From contig CAZCUF010000006.1 of NCBI GenBank assembly GCA_964502095.1, positions 1-64,000 on the forward strand: a DNA stretch of 64,000 nucleotides, written 5' to 3'. Positions 26,213-35,357 of the stretch are shown here, in pieces (the first letter of the stretch is position 1; each line of letters starts with the position of its first letter). The notes under the pieces are model-generated. The model was not told the DNA's origin and searched no databases. It was given only the letters and a program-made list of their open reading frames with translations. The stretch comes from JACPVF01 sp964502095. Lineage in GTDB: Bacteria > Chloroflexota > Anaerolineae > Anaerolineales > Villigracilaceae. The position numbers and the translations under genes are program-made.

Positions 26213-27298
26213 TTATTCGTCGCTTTTGCCGCTGATGAAAGCTTCCACTTTTTCGCGGCAGATGTCGTCGCGGAATTGTTTGGGCGGAGTCTTGAAGAAA
26301 TAAGAAGATGGGCCAATGATCGGGCCGCTTAGTTCGCGGTCGAGCGCGATCTTGGCGGTGCGGATGACGTCGATCATCACGCCGGCTGAATTGGGGCTGT
26401 CCCACACTTCGAGTTTGACTTCCATATTCAGCGGCACATTGCCGAAGGTGGTGCCTTCCATGCGGATGTAAGCCATCTTGCGATCCGTGAGCCACGGCAC
26501 ATAATCGCTCGGTCCCACATGGACGTTGTCATGACCGATATCGTAAGGGATCATGCTTGTGACCGCGTTGGTCTTGGAAATCTTCTTGCTTTCCAAACGT
26601 TCGCGTTCGAGCATATTGAGGAAGTCGGTGTTGCCGCCGAAGTTCAGTTGGTACGTTCGGTCAATGCGCACGCCGCGGTCCACAAAAAGCGTGGCAAGCG
26701 CGCGGTGCAGAATCGTCGCGCCGACCTGCGATTTGATGTCGTCGCCGAGGATGGGCAGGCCGGCGTCGCGGAAACGCTTACCCCAATAATCGGATGAAGC
26801 GATGAACACCGGAATCCCATTGACGAACGCACAGCCCGCTTCGAGCGCCTGTTCCACATACCACTTGGTCGCCATCTCCGAACCGACCGGCAGGAAGTTC
26901 ACCACCACGTCGGTCTTGGTCTCGCGCAGGAGTTGGACGATATCGGCAGTGTGGCCCGGCGCCTTCTGAATCATACCGGATAGATATTTGCCGAGGCCGT
27001 CATGAGTCATGCCGCGCACCACAGGCGCATTGAGATGCGGAACGTCGGCGAACTTATAGGTATTGTTGGGTTCGGCAAAAATTGCTTCAGACAAATCCTT
27101 TCCCACCTTGGTCACATTGACATCAATTCCCATCGTGAATTCGATGTCGCTGACGTGATACTCGCCCATGCGGGTATGCATGATGCCCGGAATGGCCGTA
27201 TCGTCGGCCGCGCCTTTGTAAAACTGCGTTCCCTGCACAAGCGAAGAGGCGCAGTTGCCCACGCCGATCACAGCGACGCGTACTTTTCTATTTGCCAT
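26213..27298 (-). CDS. ino1: Inositol-3-phosphate synthase
   Basis: Converts glucose 6-phosphate to inositol 3-phosphate with NAD as a recycled cofactor. The NAD-binding motif is VAVIGVGNCASSL (residues 8-20), and the family pattern continues with DVVVNFLPVGSE, FVNGIPVFIAS, GDDIKSQVGATI and TDFLNM. The 361-residue length is that of the short bacterial/archaeal type. In Actinobacteria the product feeds phosphatidylinositol and mycothiol; here it may serve inositol phospholipids or osmolytes. Transcribed divergently from the GAF kinase gene. Confidence 0.93.
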   Translation of the reverse strand: MANRKVRVAVIGVGNCASSLVQGTQFYKGAADDTAIPGIMHTRMGEYHVSDIEFTMGIDVNVTKVGKDLSEAIFAEPNNTYKFADVPHLNAPVVRGMTHDGLGKYLSGMIQKAPGHTADIVQLLRETKTDVVVNFLPVGSEMATKWYVEQALEAGCAFVNGIPVFIASSDYWGKRFRDAGLPILGDDIKSQVGATILHRALATLFVDRGVRIDRTYQLNFGGNTDFLNMLERERLESKKISKTNAVTSMIPYDIGHDNVHVGPSDYVPWLTDRKMAYIRMEGTTFGNVPLNMEVKLEVWDSPNSAGVMIDVIRTAKIALDRELSGPIIGPSSYFFKTPPKQFRDDICREKVEAFISGKSDE

Positions 27299-27407
27299 AC
27301 GATTCTCCTAGATCAGATTTGTAATTTTGTATTCGGATTTCATCGCAAAACCAGAATTCGGACTGGCCTGTGATGTATAATCTTACCGCGAGAGACGGAA
27401 ATTCGGC

Positions 27408-28667
27408 ATGCCCATTAAACCCGACCAAAGACTCGAACGCATCCTCGCGCTAACCCATGACCTGTCCGCCGAAAAGGACGCTGAATCCTATCTGCAGGCG
27501 ATTCTCTCCGCGGCCATCGAGTTGACCGAAAGCGAAACCGCCTCGATTCTCGAATACGACGCGCAAAGCAACGAACTGCATTTCTCGGCGGCTCCGTGGT
27601 ATCACCGTGAACTGCTCAAGAGCATCACAGTGCCAGTGGATACCAGCGCGGCCGGGTGGGCTGTACGCAAGAACGAGCCCCTGATCATTTCAGATGTCAG
27701 CAAGGATGAGCGTCACTTCCGCCAGGTGGATGTGGTGAGCAGTTTCCAAACCCGCTCCCTGCTGGCTGTACCGCTGTGGTATCACGGAACTCTGGTGGCG
27801 GTCTTCGAGGCGCTCAACAAATCGAATAACGCTCATTATACCGAGGAAGATATCACAATTCTAGAGACGCTCGGCGCGCTGGCTATCACGGTCATGCAGA
27901 CCGACCTGCTCGAACGACGCGTACACAGTTCGTATGAAGAGGTAGCCGAACTCGACCGTCTTAAGAGCGATTTCATCGCCATCACCTCGCACGAACTGCG
28001 CACCCCCCTCGGTTTGATTCTGGGCCATGCCACTTTCCTGCGGGAATTGCTCAGCGATCAATATCACGAGCAACTGGATGCCATCATCCGCAACGCGGCC
28101 AAGTTGAAGGAAATCATCGAGAATCTATCCAACGTGGATAATTACCAGTCGGGCGCGGCGCGCGTGCGTCAGCGGAAAATATCGATTGCGCGTATCGTCG
28201 AAGAGGTGGTGTTCTCCTTTCAGGAAATCGCCCAACAGAAGAACATCACGCTTAAATCCGAGATCGGTAAAAATGAATTACTGGTGGAAGCCGATGGCAC
28301 CAAAATTTCCATCGCTCTCAGCAATCTGGTCAAGAACGCCATCACATTCACAGACAACGGCGGCCATGTCTTCGTCACGGCGGAAGCGGTGCCGGGATAC
28401 GTGAAAGTTTCGGTGATCGATAACGGCATCGGCATTCCGGCGCAGGAACTGCCGCGCGTCTTTGAAAGATTCTTCCAGATCGAATCGCATCTCACTCGTC
28501 ATCACGGCGGCATGGGGCTCGGACTCTCGGTAGCCAAAGCCATGATCGAAATGCACGGCGGCCGCATCTGGGCCGAAAGCGTGGAAGGTCGGGGCAGTAA
28601 CTTCACGTTCCTCCTGCCGCTGGATGCCCAGCAAGCCGACGCGGCCTCCAAAGTTTTTTCCTCCTAG
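27408..28667 (+). CDS. Soluble GAF-domain sensor histidine kinase
   Basis: A 419-residue kinase with no transmembrane helix, hence cytosolic. An N-terminal GAF domain (about 20-165) is followed by a coiled linker, HisKA with the phosphoacceptor in ITSHELRTPLGLIL (about 195), and HATPase_c with NLVKNAITFTDNGG (N box), VIDNGIGIP (G1) and GMGLGLSVAK (G2). All catalytic boxes are intact. No response regulator is adjacent, so the partner is unknown. Confidence 0.9.
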   Translation: MPIKPDQRLERILALTHDLSAEKDAESYLQAILSAAIELTESETASILEYDAQSNELHFSAAPWYHRELLKSITVPVDTSAAGWAVRKNEPLIISDVSKDERHFRQVDVVSSFQTRSLLAVPLWYHGTLVAVFEALNKSNNAHYTEEDITILETLGALAITVMQTDLLERRVHSSYEEVAELDRLKSDFIAITSHELRTPLGLILGHATFLRELLSDQYHEQLDAIIRNAAKLKEIIENLSNVDNYQSGAARVRQRKISIARIVEEVVFSFQEIAQQKNITLKSEIGKNELLVEADGTKISIALSNLVKNAITFTDNGGHVFVTAEAVPGYVKVSVIDNGIGIPAQELPRVFERFFQIESHLTRHHGGMGLGLSVAKAMIEMHGGRIWAESVEGRGSNFTFLLPLDAQQADAASKVFSS

Positions 28668-28777
28668 CAAGCCTTACTCGCAGATAGGCGCAATTAAATT
28701 TACCGCACGATTTATCAGTAAAAAGCTCATTCGCATTTCTTTGTAACCCGCGGCACTCAGCGCCGCGCTTTCAACAT

Positions 28778-29785
28778 ATGGAACCAACTTTCGTCATTGC
28801 CGGGCGCTTTCAGCGCGAATATATTCTGCCTCCCGTCGGTCAACCGCTGCTCGATTCCCCGGGCGGCGATTTGTTATATGCCGCAGGCGGATTGGCCGTT
28901 TGGGACCGCAACATCGGCCTGCTCAGCAAAGCGGGTGAAGACCTGCCGCGTCAATGGCTGCGCGGCCTGGAAGAACGCGGCCTCGATGTACGCGGCATCA
29001 ACATCCTGCCGCAAAACCTCGACCTGCGCGCTTTCATTGCATACAGCGATTTCGAACATCGCAGTCAGAACAGCCCGGTGGCGCACTTTGCACGCCGCGA
29101 AATGACGTTTCCCAAAGCATTGCTTGGCTACCAGCCGCCGTCTGAAACCACGCCGCGCGACCCGCGCCGGATCGACCCGCGCGCTCCCTCGGTAATGGAT
29201 ATTCCCAAAGATTATCTCGAGGCGCGCGCCGTGCATCTCTGCCCGATGGACTTTATCACGCAAAGCCAAATGATCTCCGCTTTCAAAGGCGGCTCAGTTA
29301 CGACCCTCAGCCTGGACCCCGCGCCCGCGGCCATGGTCCCATCTTTGGTCAAAGATCTGCGCATCCTCCTGCAGGGCGTGACAATCTTTCTGCCATCGGA
29401 GGAAGAACTGCGTTCGCTCTTTTGGGGACAGACGAATGATCTATGGGAAATGGCCGAAGCGGTAAGCGGACAAGGCTGTGAGATCGTCGTGATCAAATGC
29501 GGCGCGCAGGGACAATGCGTGTACGACGCGCCCGGCAAACACCGCTGGGAGATTCCCGCCTACCCGGCGCGGCTGGCCGACCCAACCGGCGCGGGCGACG
29601 CATTCTGCGGCGGCTACCTGGCCGGTTATCATAAAACGTACGATGCACTCGAAGCCGCGTTATACGGTGGCGTCTCGTCCTCGCTCAAAGTGGAAGGCAG
29701 TGGCCCGTTCTATCCGCTGGGCGTATTGCCCGGCCTGGCCGAAGCGCGCTTGCAGGCTTTAAGAGAATTGGTGCACGCGTTATAA
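28778..29785 (+). CDS. PfkB family carbohydrate/nucleoside kinase
   Basis: The C-terminal signature DPTGAGDAFCGGYLAGY (about 268-284) carries the catalytic Asp and anion hole of the ribokinase family, and IVVIKCGAQG matches the conserved ATP-site strand before it. The N-terminal GG pattern is weak. At 335 residues it is normal length. The substrate cannot be told from sequence. It is followed after 44 nt by the M20 peptidase gene, suggesting one transcript. Confidence 0.85.
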   Translation: MEPTFVIAGRFQREYILPPVGQPLLDSPGGDLLYAAGGLAVWDRNIGLLSKAGEDLPRQWLRGLEERGLDVRGINILPQNLDLRAFIAYSDFEHRSQNSPVAHFARREMTFPKALLGYQPPSETTPRDPRRIDPRAPSVMDIPKDYLEARAVHLCPMDFITQSQMISAFKGGSVTTLSLDPAPAAMVPSLVKDLRILLQGVTIFLPSEEELRSLFWGQTNDLWEMAEAVSGQGCEIVVIKCGAQGQCVYDAPGKHRWEIPAYPARLADPTGAGDAFCGGYLAGYHKTYDALEAALYGGVSSSLKVEGSGPFYPLGVLPGLAEARLQALRELVHAL

Positions 29786-29829
29786 ATGACTGGCCGCGCC
29801 GACGATTCGTTCTCACGTAAAATAATAAA

Positions 29830-30924
29830 ATGACAGACAGTACCCGCCGCCTCCTCGATCTCGCAATTCAAATTCAGCAAATCCCCGCGCCGACCTTCGA
29901 GGAAGGCCAACGCGCAGAGTTCGTGCGCGCCAGGTTTATCGAAGAGGGACTCTCCGATGTGATCCGCGATGAATCGAACAATGTCTTCGCACGCCTGCCG
30001 GGCGCGGACAGCGGCACGCCGTTGATCGTCTCTGCACACCTGGATACAGTCTTTCCCGCGGCGACCAGCCTCGAGGTTCGCAAAGAAGCGGATAAGATTT
30101 TTGGTCCGGGCATCGGAGATAATTCGCTGGGCGTGGCCGCGTTGTTCGGCATGCTTTGGGAACTACGCGCGCGTAATATCGAACCGGAGGGCGATTTATG
30201 GCTGGTCGCCAATGTGGGCGAGGAAGGGCTCGGCGATCTGCGCGGCATGCGCGCTGTAGTGGATCGCTTCGGCGAATCGGTCAGGGCATATCTGGTCGTC
30301 GAGGGAATGGCGCTTGGGCATATATATCAGCGCGCCATCGGTGTGCGGCGCTATCACATCATCGTGCGAACAGCCGGTGGACATTCATGGTCAGATTATG
30401 GACAGCCTTCGGCGGTGCATGAGTTGGCGCGGCTGGTGACGCAACTGACTAATTTGCATTTGCCCGTGAGTCCGCGCACCACGCTCAACGTCGGCGTGAT
30501 TGGCGGCGGGACGACGGTCAATACGCTGGCGGCTGAGGCCTGGCTGGACCTCGACTTGCGCTCCGAAGAATCGCACGCGCTGACGATACTTACCGAACAA
30601 GTGGAGAAGTTAATCGCCTCCGCCAACCGCGACGGAATCGGCGTGGAATCCAAAGTGACCAGTCAGCGGCCATCTGGCGAGATCGCAGCCGATCATCCGC
30701 TTATTCAATTAGCCATGGATTGCGCGCGCGAACAGGGCTTGGATGTGACGCTGACATCCGGCTCCACCGACGCCAATATTCCGCTCAGCCGCGGCCTGCC
30801 CGCGCTCGTGCTGGGCGTAACGACCGGTGGCGGCGCGCATACTACACACGAATTTATTGACACGCGTTTTATAAGTCAGGGCATGGAACAGCTGGTTAAT
30901 TTCGTGAGCAGGGTTTGGAAATAA
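29830..30924 (+). CDS. M20 family zinc peptidase
   Basis: A 364-residue di-zinc aminopeptidase or carboxypeptidase-like enzyme. Metal ligands sit in VSAHLDTVFP (His, Asp) and GIGDNSLGVAAL (bridging Asp), then VGEEGLGDLRG (catalytic Glu-Glu) and the final His in GGGAHTTHEF. An internal dimerisation domain (about 175-285) includes GGHSWSDYGQPSA and LNVGVIGGGTTVNT. The pattern resembles peptidase T-like/PepT2 members of M20. Substrate unknown. Confidence 0.9.
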   Translation: MTDSTRRLLDLAIQIQQIPAPTFEEGQRAEFVRARFIEEGLSDVIRDESNNVFARLPGADSGTPLIVSAHLDTVFPAATSLEVRKEADKIFGPGIGDNSLGVAALFGMLWELRARNIEPEGDLWLVANVGEEGLGDLRGMRAVVDRFGESVRAYLVVEGMALGHIYQRAIGVRRYHIIVRTAGGHSWSDYGQPSAVHELARLVTQLTNLHLPVSPRTTLNVGVIGGGTTVNTLAAEAWLDLDLRSEESHALTILTEQVEKLIASANRDGIGVESKVTSQRPSGEIAADHPLIQLAMDCAREQGLDVTLTSGSTDANIPLSRGLPALVLGVTTGGGAHTTHEFIDTRFISQGMEQLVNFVSRVWK

Positions 30925-30950
30925 AAGAGACCGCCCAAAAGGACGATCTC
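30919..30950 (-). terminator. Terminator after the SDR gene
   Basis: On the minus strand GAGATCGTCC, loop TTTT, GGGCGGTCTC form a 10-bp stem with two G-U pairs, followed by TTTTATTT. The G-U pairing works only in the minus-strand RNA, so it serves the SDR gene. Confidence 0.7.
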
Positions 30951-30976
30951 CTTTTCAATCCATCTTTCGTCATTTC

Positions 30977-31996
30977 CTATTGATTCTTCCCATATCTCTT
31001 ACGAATCTGCGGCAGAAAATAACGGTCGAAAAACGCGTCGGCATCATAATCGGGTTTCCAGCCCCATTCGGCGTGGGCCAGGGAATCGTCCACATCTTCA
31101 GGCCACGAATCAACGATGCCCTGACGGTGCAGATTCGGCGCGAAGCTGATCTGTGCGCCGGGGAAAGCCTTCTCTGCGCGGCCGCGGAATTCGTCCGCGG
31201 TCAGCGCGAATGCGGCGATGTTATACACGGTATGAGACAGGCCGGCGCGCGGCGCTTTGGTCAGCATCATCAGCGATTTGATCGCGTCGGGCATGGCCAT
31301 GAAGGAGATCTTCGTATCCTCGCGCACGAAACACGCGTAGGGCTTGTCCTGCGCGGCCGCGTGTAACATCTCTGGCCCGTAATCGCTGGTGCCGCCGCTG
31401 GGCAATGTATACGCGGAGATCAAACCGGGGAAACGGATGGCGCGAAAGTCCAGCATGAACGGAGGATGGTCGTCCAAATGTTTTTGGCCGAAGTAGCGGC
31501 TGTAATACATGCCCAATTTTTCGCAATACAATTTATTACAGCCGTACATGGTGTGCGGCGCGTTCCATTCGTCCTCTTTCACGCATCCAGCCGATCTTTT
31601 CACGGTCAGATTAGGCATGCCATAGACTGCGATGGAACTTGGGAATAGAAACTTCACTTCCTTTGCATGTTTCTCGGAACGATACGCCGCCAGCATCAAC
31701 AACTGCATCGTGCCTTCCACATTGATGCGATGAGCTTCCTCGGTCGCTATTTCGGCTTTGGAAGAAAGTGAAGCGGCTAGATGAAAGATGATATCGAAAT
31801 CGTAATCGTAAAAGGTCTTGACCTTGTAGATCAAATCCCCCTGCACATGTTCCGACGACATGGATTGGATCGAGCCGGGCAGAGGCGCCAGGTCTGATGT
31901 TATGATGCGGAACCCGCCCTGCTCTGCCAGATTTTGCACCAGCGCCTGTCCGATCTCTCCGCACGCGCCGGTTACCAGCACGAGTTTATCACCCAT
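30977..31996 (-). CDS. NAD-dependent epimerase/dehydratase (extended SDR)
   Basis: A Rossmann nucleotide-binding motif TGACGEIGQAL (about 9-19) opens an extended short-chain dehydrogenase. The active-site YGCNK (YxxxK) is preceded by FLFPSSIAVYG (SS of the triad). FHLAASLSS is the conserved strand-4 motif. The 339-residue length matches nucleotide-sugar epimerases and the related short-chain L-threonine dehydrogenases. The insertion around LPSGGTSDYGPEML resembles the latter group, but the substrate is not proven. Confidence 0.8.
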   Translation of the reverse strand: MGDKLVLVTGACGEIGQALVQNLAEQGGFRIITSDLAPLPGSIQSMSSEHVQGDLIYKVKTFYDYDFDIIFHLAASLSSKAEIATEEAHRINVEGTMQLLMLAAYRSEKHAKEVKFLFPSSIAVYGMPNLTVKRSAGCVKEDEWNAPHTMYGCNKLYCEKLGMYYSRYFGQKHLDDHPPFMLDFRAIRFPGLISAYTLPSGGTSDYGPEMLHAAAQDKPYACFVREDTKISFMAMPDAIKSLMMLTKAPRAGLSHTVYNIAAFALTADEFRGRAEKAFPGAQISFAPNLHRQGIVDSWPEDVDDSLAHAEWGWKPDYDADAFFDRYFLPQIRKRYGKNQ

Positions 31997-32140
31997 AGTT
32001 TCTCCTTATGTGCCAAAACGCTCTAAAGTAAACCTCGAACAATCAAGTTGGCGGCACATAAAAAAGCAGTAGAATGAGAAGCGTTCCTATTTTACAGCAA
32101 TTGCCTGCATCGCTGTTATAAAGATTGTCATCAATTCGCC

Positions 32141-32926
32141 ATGATTCCCGCTTGCCGATATTTTACGATTCTGACTTTATGCGGCTTGCTCGCCGCCTGC
32201 TCTGCGCTGGACGCTTCGCTGATCACGGATACGCCTCCCGCGCCGACTACGATTCCCTCCCCGACCATTATCTGGTTCCCGGCAACCGACACGTCCACAC
32301 CCCAGGCGTTTGCCACCTACACCTCCACACCGGATCTACGCCCGGGACTCGGGGCAAACGTGCTTACCGATTCTTTCGACTCAACCGACGCGTGGGATAC
32401 TGCCGCTTCGGATCAAGGCAGCGCTTCCATCGCGCAAAACCGATTGACCTTATCCGTTCAGCCGAAAGTCTATCTCATCAGCCTGCGTCACTCATTGAAC
32501 CTCAATAACTTTTACGCCGAAATCACAGCCAGCCCAAACCTGTGCCGCGGCGCCGACGATTACGGACTGCTCATCCGCGCCAACGCGGTAGCCTATTATC
32601 GCTTCGGGCTTTCATGCAACGGCACGGTCATGGCTGAGCGCGTCAGCGTGAACACGCGCCAGCCTTTGCAAAAACCCATGTTCAGCAGTGACGCCCCAAC
32701 CGGCGCGCCGGGCAGCGTTCGTATCGGCGTGTGGGCTTCGGGCGCTGAAATGCGTCTGTTCCTCAATGGCCGCTATCAGTTTACGATCAATGACGCCAAC
32801 TACAAAGCCGGGACAATCGGCGTCTATGTGCGTTCCGCGGAAGATACGCCCGCCGCGGTCAGCTTCTCGGATTTGGAAATTCTGGAGGTCACGATTGTGC
32901 CGTCCACACGAACGCCATTGCCTTGA
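32141..32926 (+). CDS. Lipoprotein with jelly-roll (LamG-like) domain
   Basis: A lipoprotein signal (ILTLCGLLAACSAL) ends at LAAC, followed by a Thr/Pro-rich linker to about 70. The rest reads as a concanavalin/LamG-like beta sandwich: DSFDSTDAWDT, YAEITASPN, DYGLLIRANA, GSVRIGVWASGAEMRLFLNGRY and GTIGVYVRSAED. Such domains in Anaerolineae lipoproteins often bind surface glycans, but no ligand can be assigned. Confidence 0.7.
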   Translation: MIPACRYFTILTLCGLLAACSALDASLITDTPPAPTTIPSPTIIWFPATDTSTPQAFATYTSTPDLRPGLGANVLTDSFDSTDAWDTAASDQGSASIAQNRLTLSVQPKVYLISLRHSLNLNNFYAEITASPNLCRGADDYGLLIRANAVAYYRFGLSCNGTVMAERVSVNTRQPLQKPMFSSDAPTGAPGSVRIGVWASGAEMRLFLNGRYQFTINDANYKAGTIGVYVRSAEDTPAAVSFSDLEILEVTIVPSTRTPLP

Positions 32927-32973
32927 ACAAGCCCGCGAACTGAAAAGCAAAACAGCGCGTGTATAATTCCTGC

Positions 32974-33783
32974 ATGCCGCCCAATAAGCTCAACGATCTC
33001 GATTCGAAATCCTGGCTCAAATTTCAAAAATCCTGGTTCATTCACAACCCGCCGCCGCGCAAAAAAGGCGTGTTGGTGCATCCCGCCAAATTTCCAGAGA
33101 CGCTGGCGCAGGAGTTCATTGAGTTCTTCACCAAGAGGGGCGAGACCGTCCTCGATCCGATGGCAGGCACGGGGTCCGCGCTGATCGCCGCTCTACGCGC
33201 AGGGCGTAACTCGTACGGCATCGAGTTGAATCCGAAATATGCAAAGATCGCCAAAGAATTAATCGAAGAGGAACGTAATTCGCTTGGGGAATCTGCCTCG
33301 GGATTGAAATCTGAAATCATTCATGGCGATGCATCGCTGGCGGCTAGCTATCAACTGCCAATCGTCAATTATGTGCTTACCTCGCCTCCCTATTGGGACA
33401 TGTTACACGCCAAAGGCGCGGAGACTCAAAAGAAGCGGCGCACGGCGGACGAACTGGATGTGGTCTATTCGGAAAACCCGAACGATTTGGGCAACGTACA
33501 CGATTACGCTGAATTCGTGGAAAAGCTGACAATAATTTATAAAGGCCTAAAACCTTTGTTGAAAGAAAAAGCCTATCTCACCGTCATTGTGAAGAACGTA
33601 AAAAAAGGCGGAAAGATTTATCCATTGGCGTGGGATTTGGCGCGTGAACTTGGAAGAACCTATACACTCAAGGACGAAAAAATCTGGTGCCAGGATAATC
33701 AATCCCTCGCGCCGTTTGGATTGGGTTCGGCCTGGGTGAGCAACACATTCCATCATTATTGTCTGCAATTCAGGAATGAATGA
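32974..33783 (+). CDS. DNA N4/N6-type methyltransferase
   Basis: An amino-methyltransferase of DNA. The SAM motif LDPMAGTGS (about 60-68) precedes the catalytic SPPYW (137-141), the form typical of cytosine-N4 enzymes, so base type could be m4C or m6A. Motif order (SAM site first, catalytic site second) is the alpha/gamma arrangement. The first 50 residues and the C-terminal LARELGRTYTLKDEKIW may help target recognition, though no long separate recognition domain is visible in its 269 residues. The ATG at 32974 is preferred over an upstream start at 32959. Its TGA overlaps the ATG of the next gene. Confidence 0.88.
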   Translation: MPPNKLNDLDSKSWLKFQKSWFIHNPPPRKKGVLVHPAKFPETLAQEFIEFFTKRGETVLDPMAGTGSALIAALRAGRNSYGIELNPKYAKIAKELIEEERNSLGESASGLKSEIIHGDASLAASYQLPIVNYVLTSPPYWDMLHAKGAETQKKRRTADELDVVYSENPNDLGNVHDYAEFVEKLTIIYKGLKPLLKEKAYLTVIVKNVKKGGKIYPLAWDLARELGRTYTLKDEKIWCQDNQSLAPFGLGSAWVSNTFHHYCLQFRNE

Positions 33784-34328
33784 AAAAACAAATTACTATG
33801 TTACGATTCTTATTCACTTTATGGATCGTAATTTGCGGGATCATGGAGTTTGGATTTTCTGATATTCCAAAACGACAGCTCAATCGTCAAGTGGAAAATG
33901 CAGAAGTTATTGGCACATGGAAGCTGACCCCTACATCTGAGGCCCAACTTAATGCAATGACCAAACAAGAGGCTTCCTGGGGCATCGATTCTCCATGGCA
34001 GTCTATTACTTTATTGAACAATAGCGCTTGCCAGGTTGAACTTGAAACCTCGTGGCTTCCTGCACACAGTGATATTCTTAAACAAACAGGAACATTGGCC
34101 TCCTGTGTATGGGAATTAGAGAATGTCTCGGGGGTCTATGAAAACAATGGTGTGAGAAATACTGCCGGAGTCGTATTAAAATTCGAGCATTACAACCAGC
34201 CCGCAGATATTTATGAACTTTATGTTTCGGAGCTTCGCTTCTTTGAACAAGATGATAAGTTGATCTTGTGGGAATACATCGGATATCCAAATAATGCAAA
34301 GTATCAGGACTATGAAAAAGTTAATTAA
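33780..34328 (+). CDS. Small exported protein of unknown function
   Basis: Not recognised. A hydrophobic N-terminus (MLRFLFTLWIVICGIMEF) looks like a signal peptide or anchor, and the rest is beta-rich with a GTWKLTPTSE start resembling lipocalin-like stress proteins. Two cysteines (CQVE, CVWELE) could form a disulfide. Base composition is A/T-richer than the flanking genes. Its ATG overlaps the methyltransferase stop (ATGA), implying translational coupling, and the nuclease-like gene starts 9 nt after it. Confidence 0.6.
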   Translation: MKKQITMLRFLFTLWIVICGIMEFGFSDIPKRQLNRQVENAEVIGTWKLTPTSEAQLNAMTKQEASWGIDSPWQSITLLNNSACQVELETSWLPAHSDILKQTGTLASCVWELENVSGVYENNGVRNTAGVVLKFEHYNQPADIYELYVSELRFFEQDDKLILWEYIGYPNNAKYQDYEKVN

Positions 34329-34337
34329 AACTTTTAT

Positions 34338-35330
34338 ATGATCACTGTTTCCGATTTTATCCGCCTGCCCTTTACGCCCGATCTCACCGAAGGCGGGATC
34401 GCGTACGCCATTCGGTCTCTGCCTTACACGTATAACCGCATGGGCGGTTCGAGCTTCGACCGTTTGCGGCGCATCGTGGCAGGCGTGGCAGTGGAACTGG
34501 CCTTTCGACGTTATCTCGGTGAGCACGGGATCCCGTTCGACGTAAAAGGCGCCACTCCATTTACCGACCCCGACCGATACGATGTATCGCTGGGCGGCCA
34601 TCGCTGTGACATCAAATCCTTTCTCATCACATATCGCAACCAGATCAGCGAGATGCAGCGCGACCCGGCCATCGTGCTGAAAGCGCCCGCGCTGGTACCG
34701 TCCGATCAGCATGCCGCGGACGGGCACAGCGATCACGACTTATATCTCTTTGCGTTTCTTTCCGGACTGATCGCCGCTTCGCTCGAGGATCTGAAAAAGG
34801 CGCTCGAAGCGGGGCGCCCTGCATATTTGATCCATGCACTGCCGGATGCGTGGGCCAAACCGGCTGTGTGGAATCCGCTTGGGCCGCTGGCGTTGAAATC
34901 TGAATCGGATGAGACTCTCACCGTCGAACTCGGCGGGCAGGATGAAGGTCGAGGCTTTTTGACGCGGCTGGTGGAACTTCCGCCGCGCACGCGCGTGGTG
35001 GTCCACGATCCGTTCTTTGCGTTGTCGTGCGTTCACATTTCAAAAATGACGGAGGCGCGTGTCGGTATTCACAGCCTTGCGCGCAAAGAAACGCATGTGA
35101 TCAGCTGGCACGAATGGGGAAATTTATGGGTGTACGGCATGGATATTTTATTGACGGGCTATCTATCGCGCGAGGAGTTTCGCAGGCAGGCCAGCTTTAT
35201 CCAGCCCGGCTCGCGCGTGTTTCAATACAAACAGACGCGCACGAAAAATTTGGCGGTACCCATCACTGACCTGAAGCCATTGAACGAATTGTTCGACCGC
35301 GTTCGGGAATGGAAAACCGCGCAGACATAA
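34338..35330 (+). CDS. Putative PD-(D/E)XK nuclease, candidate restriction enzyme
   Basis: No named family recognised. A restriction-like nuclease core can be read: Glu53 in the helix GVAVELAFRRYL, Asp82 in RYDVSLGG, then Asp91-Ile-Lys93 in CDIKSF, followed by the strand DLYLFAFL. This fits the PD-(D/E)XK order and spacing. The C-terminal 160 residues are rich in basic and aromatic positions and may bind DNA. Together with the adjacent DNA methyltransferase it could be the restriction half of a restriction-modification system. The assignment rests on motif spacing and context alone. Confidence 0.55.
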   Translation: MITVSDFIRLPFTPDLTEGGIAYAIRSLPYTYNRMGGSSFDRLRRIVAGVAVELAFRRYLGEHGIPFDVKGATPFTDPDRYDVSLGGHRCDIKSFLITYRNQISEMQRDPAIVLKAPALVPSDQHAADGHSDHDLYLFAFLSGLIAASLEDLKKALEAGRPAYLIHALPDAWAKPAVWNPLGPLALKSESDETLTVELGGQDEGRGFLTRLVELPPRTRVVVHDPFFALSCVHISKMTEARVGIHSLARKETHVISWHEWGNLWVYGMDILLTGYLSREEFRRQASFIQPGSRVFQYKQTRTKNLAVPITDLKPLNELFDRVREWKTAQT

Positions 35331-35357
35331 ATTTTTTTGTCCTTTTAGTGGTGTGCC

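Noticed and set aside
25987..26495. Upstream extension of the deacetylase-like gene
   Set aside because: The frame continues into the inositol-phosphate synthase coding region, and a lipoprotein signal starts exactly at the ATG at 26162.
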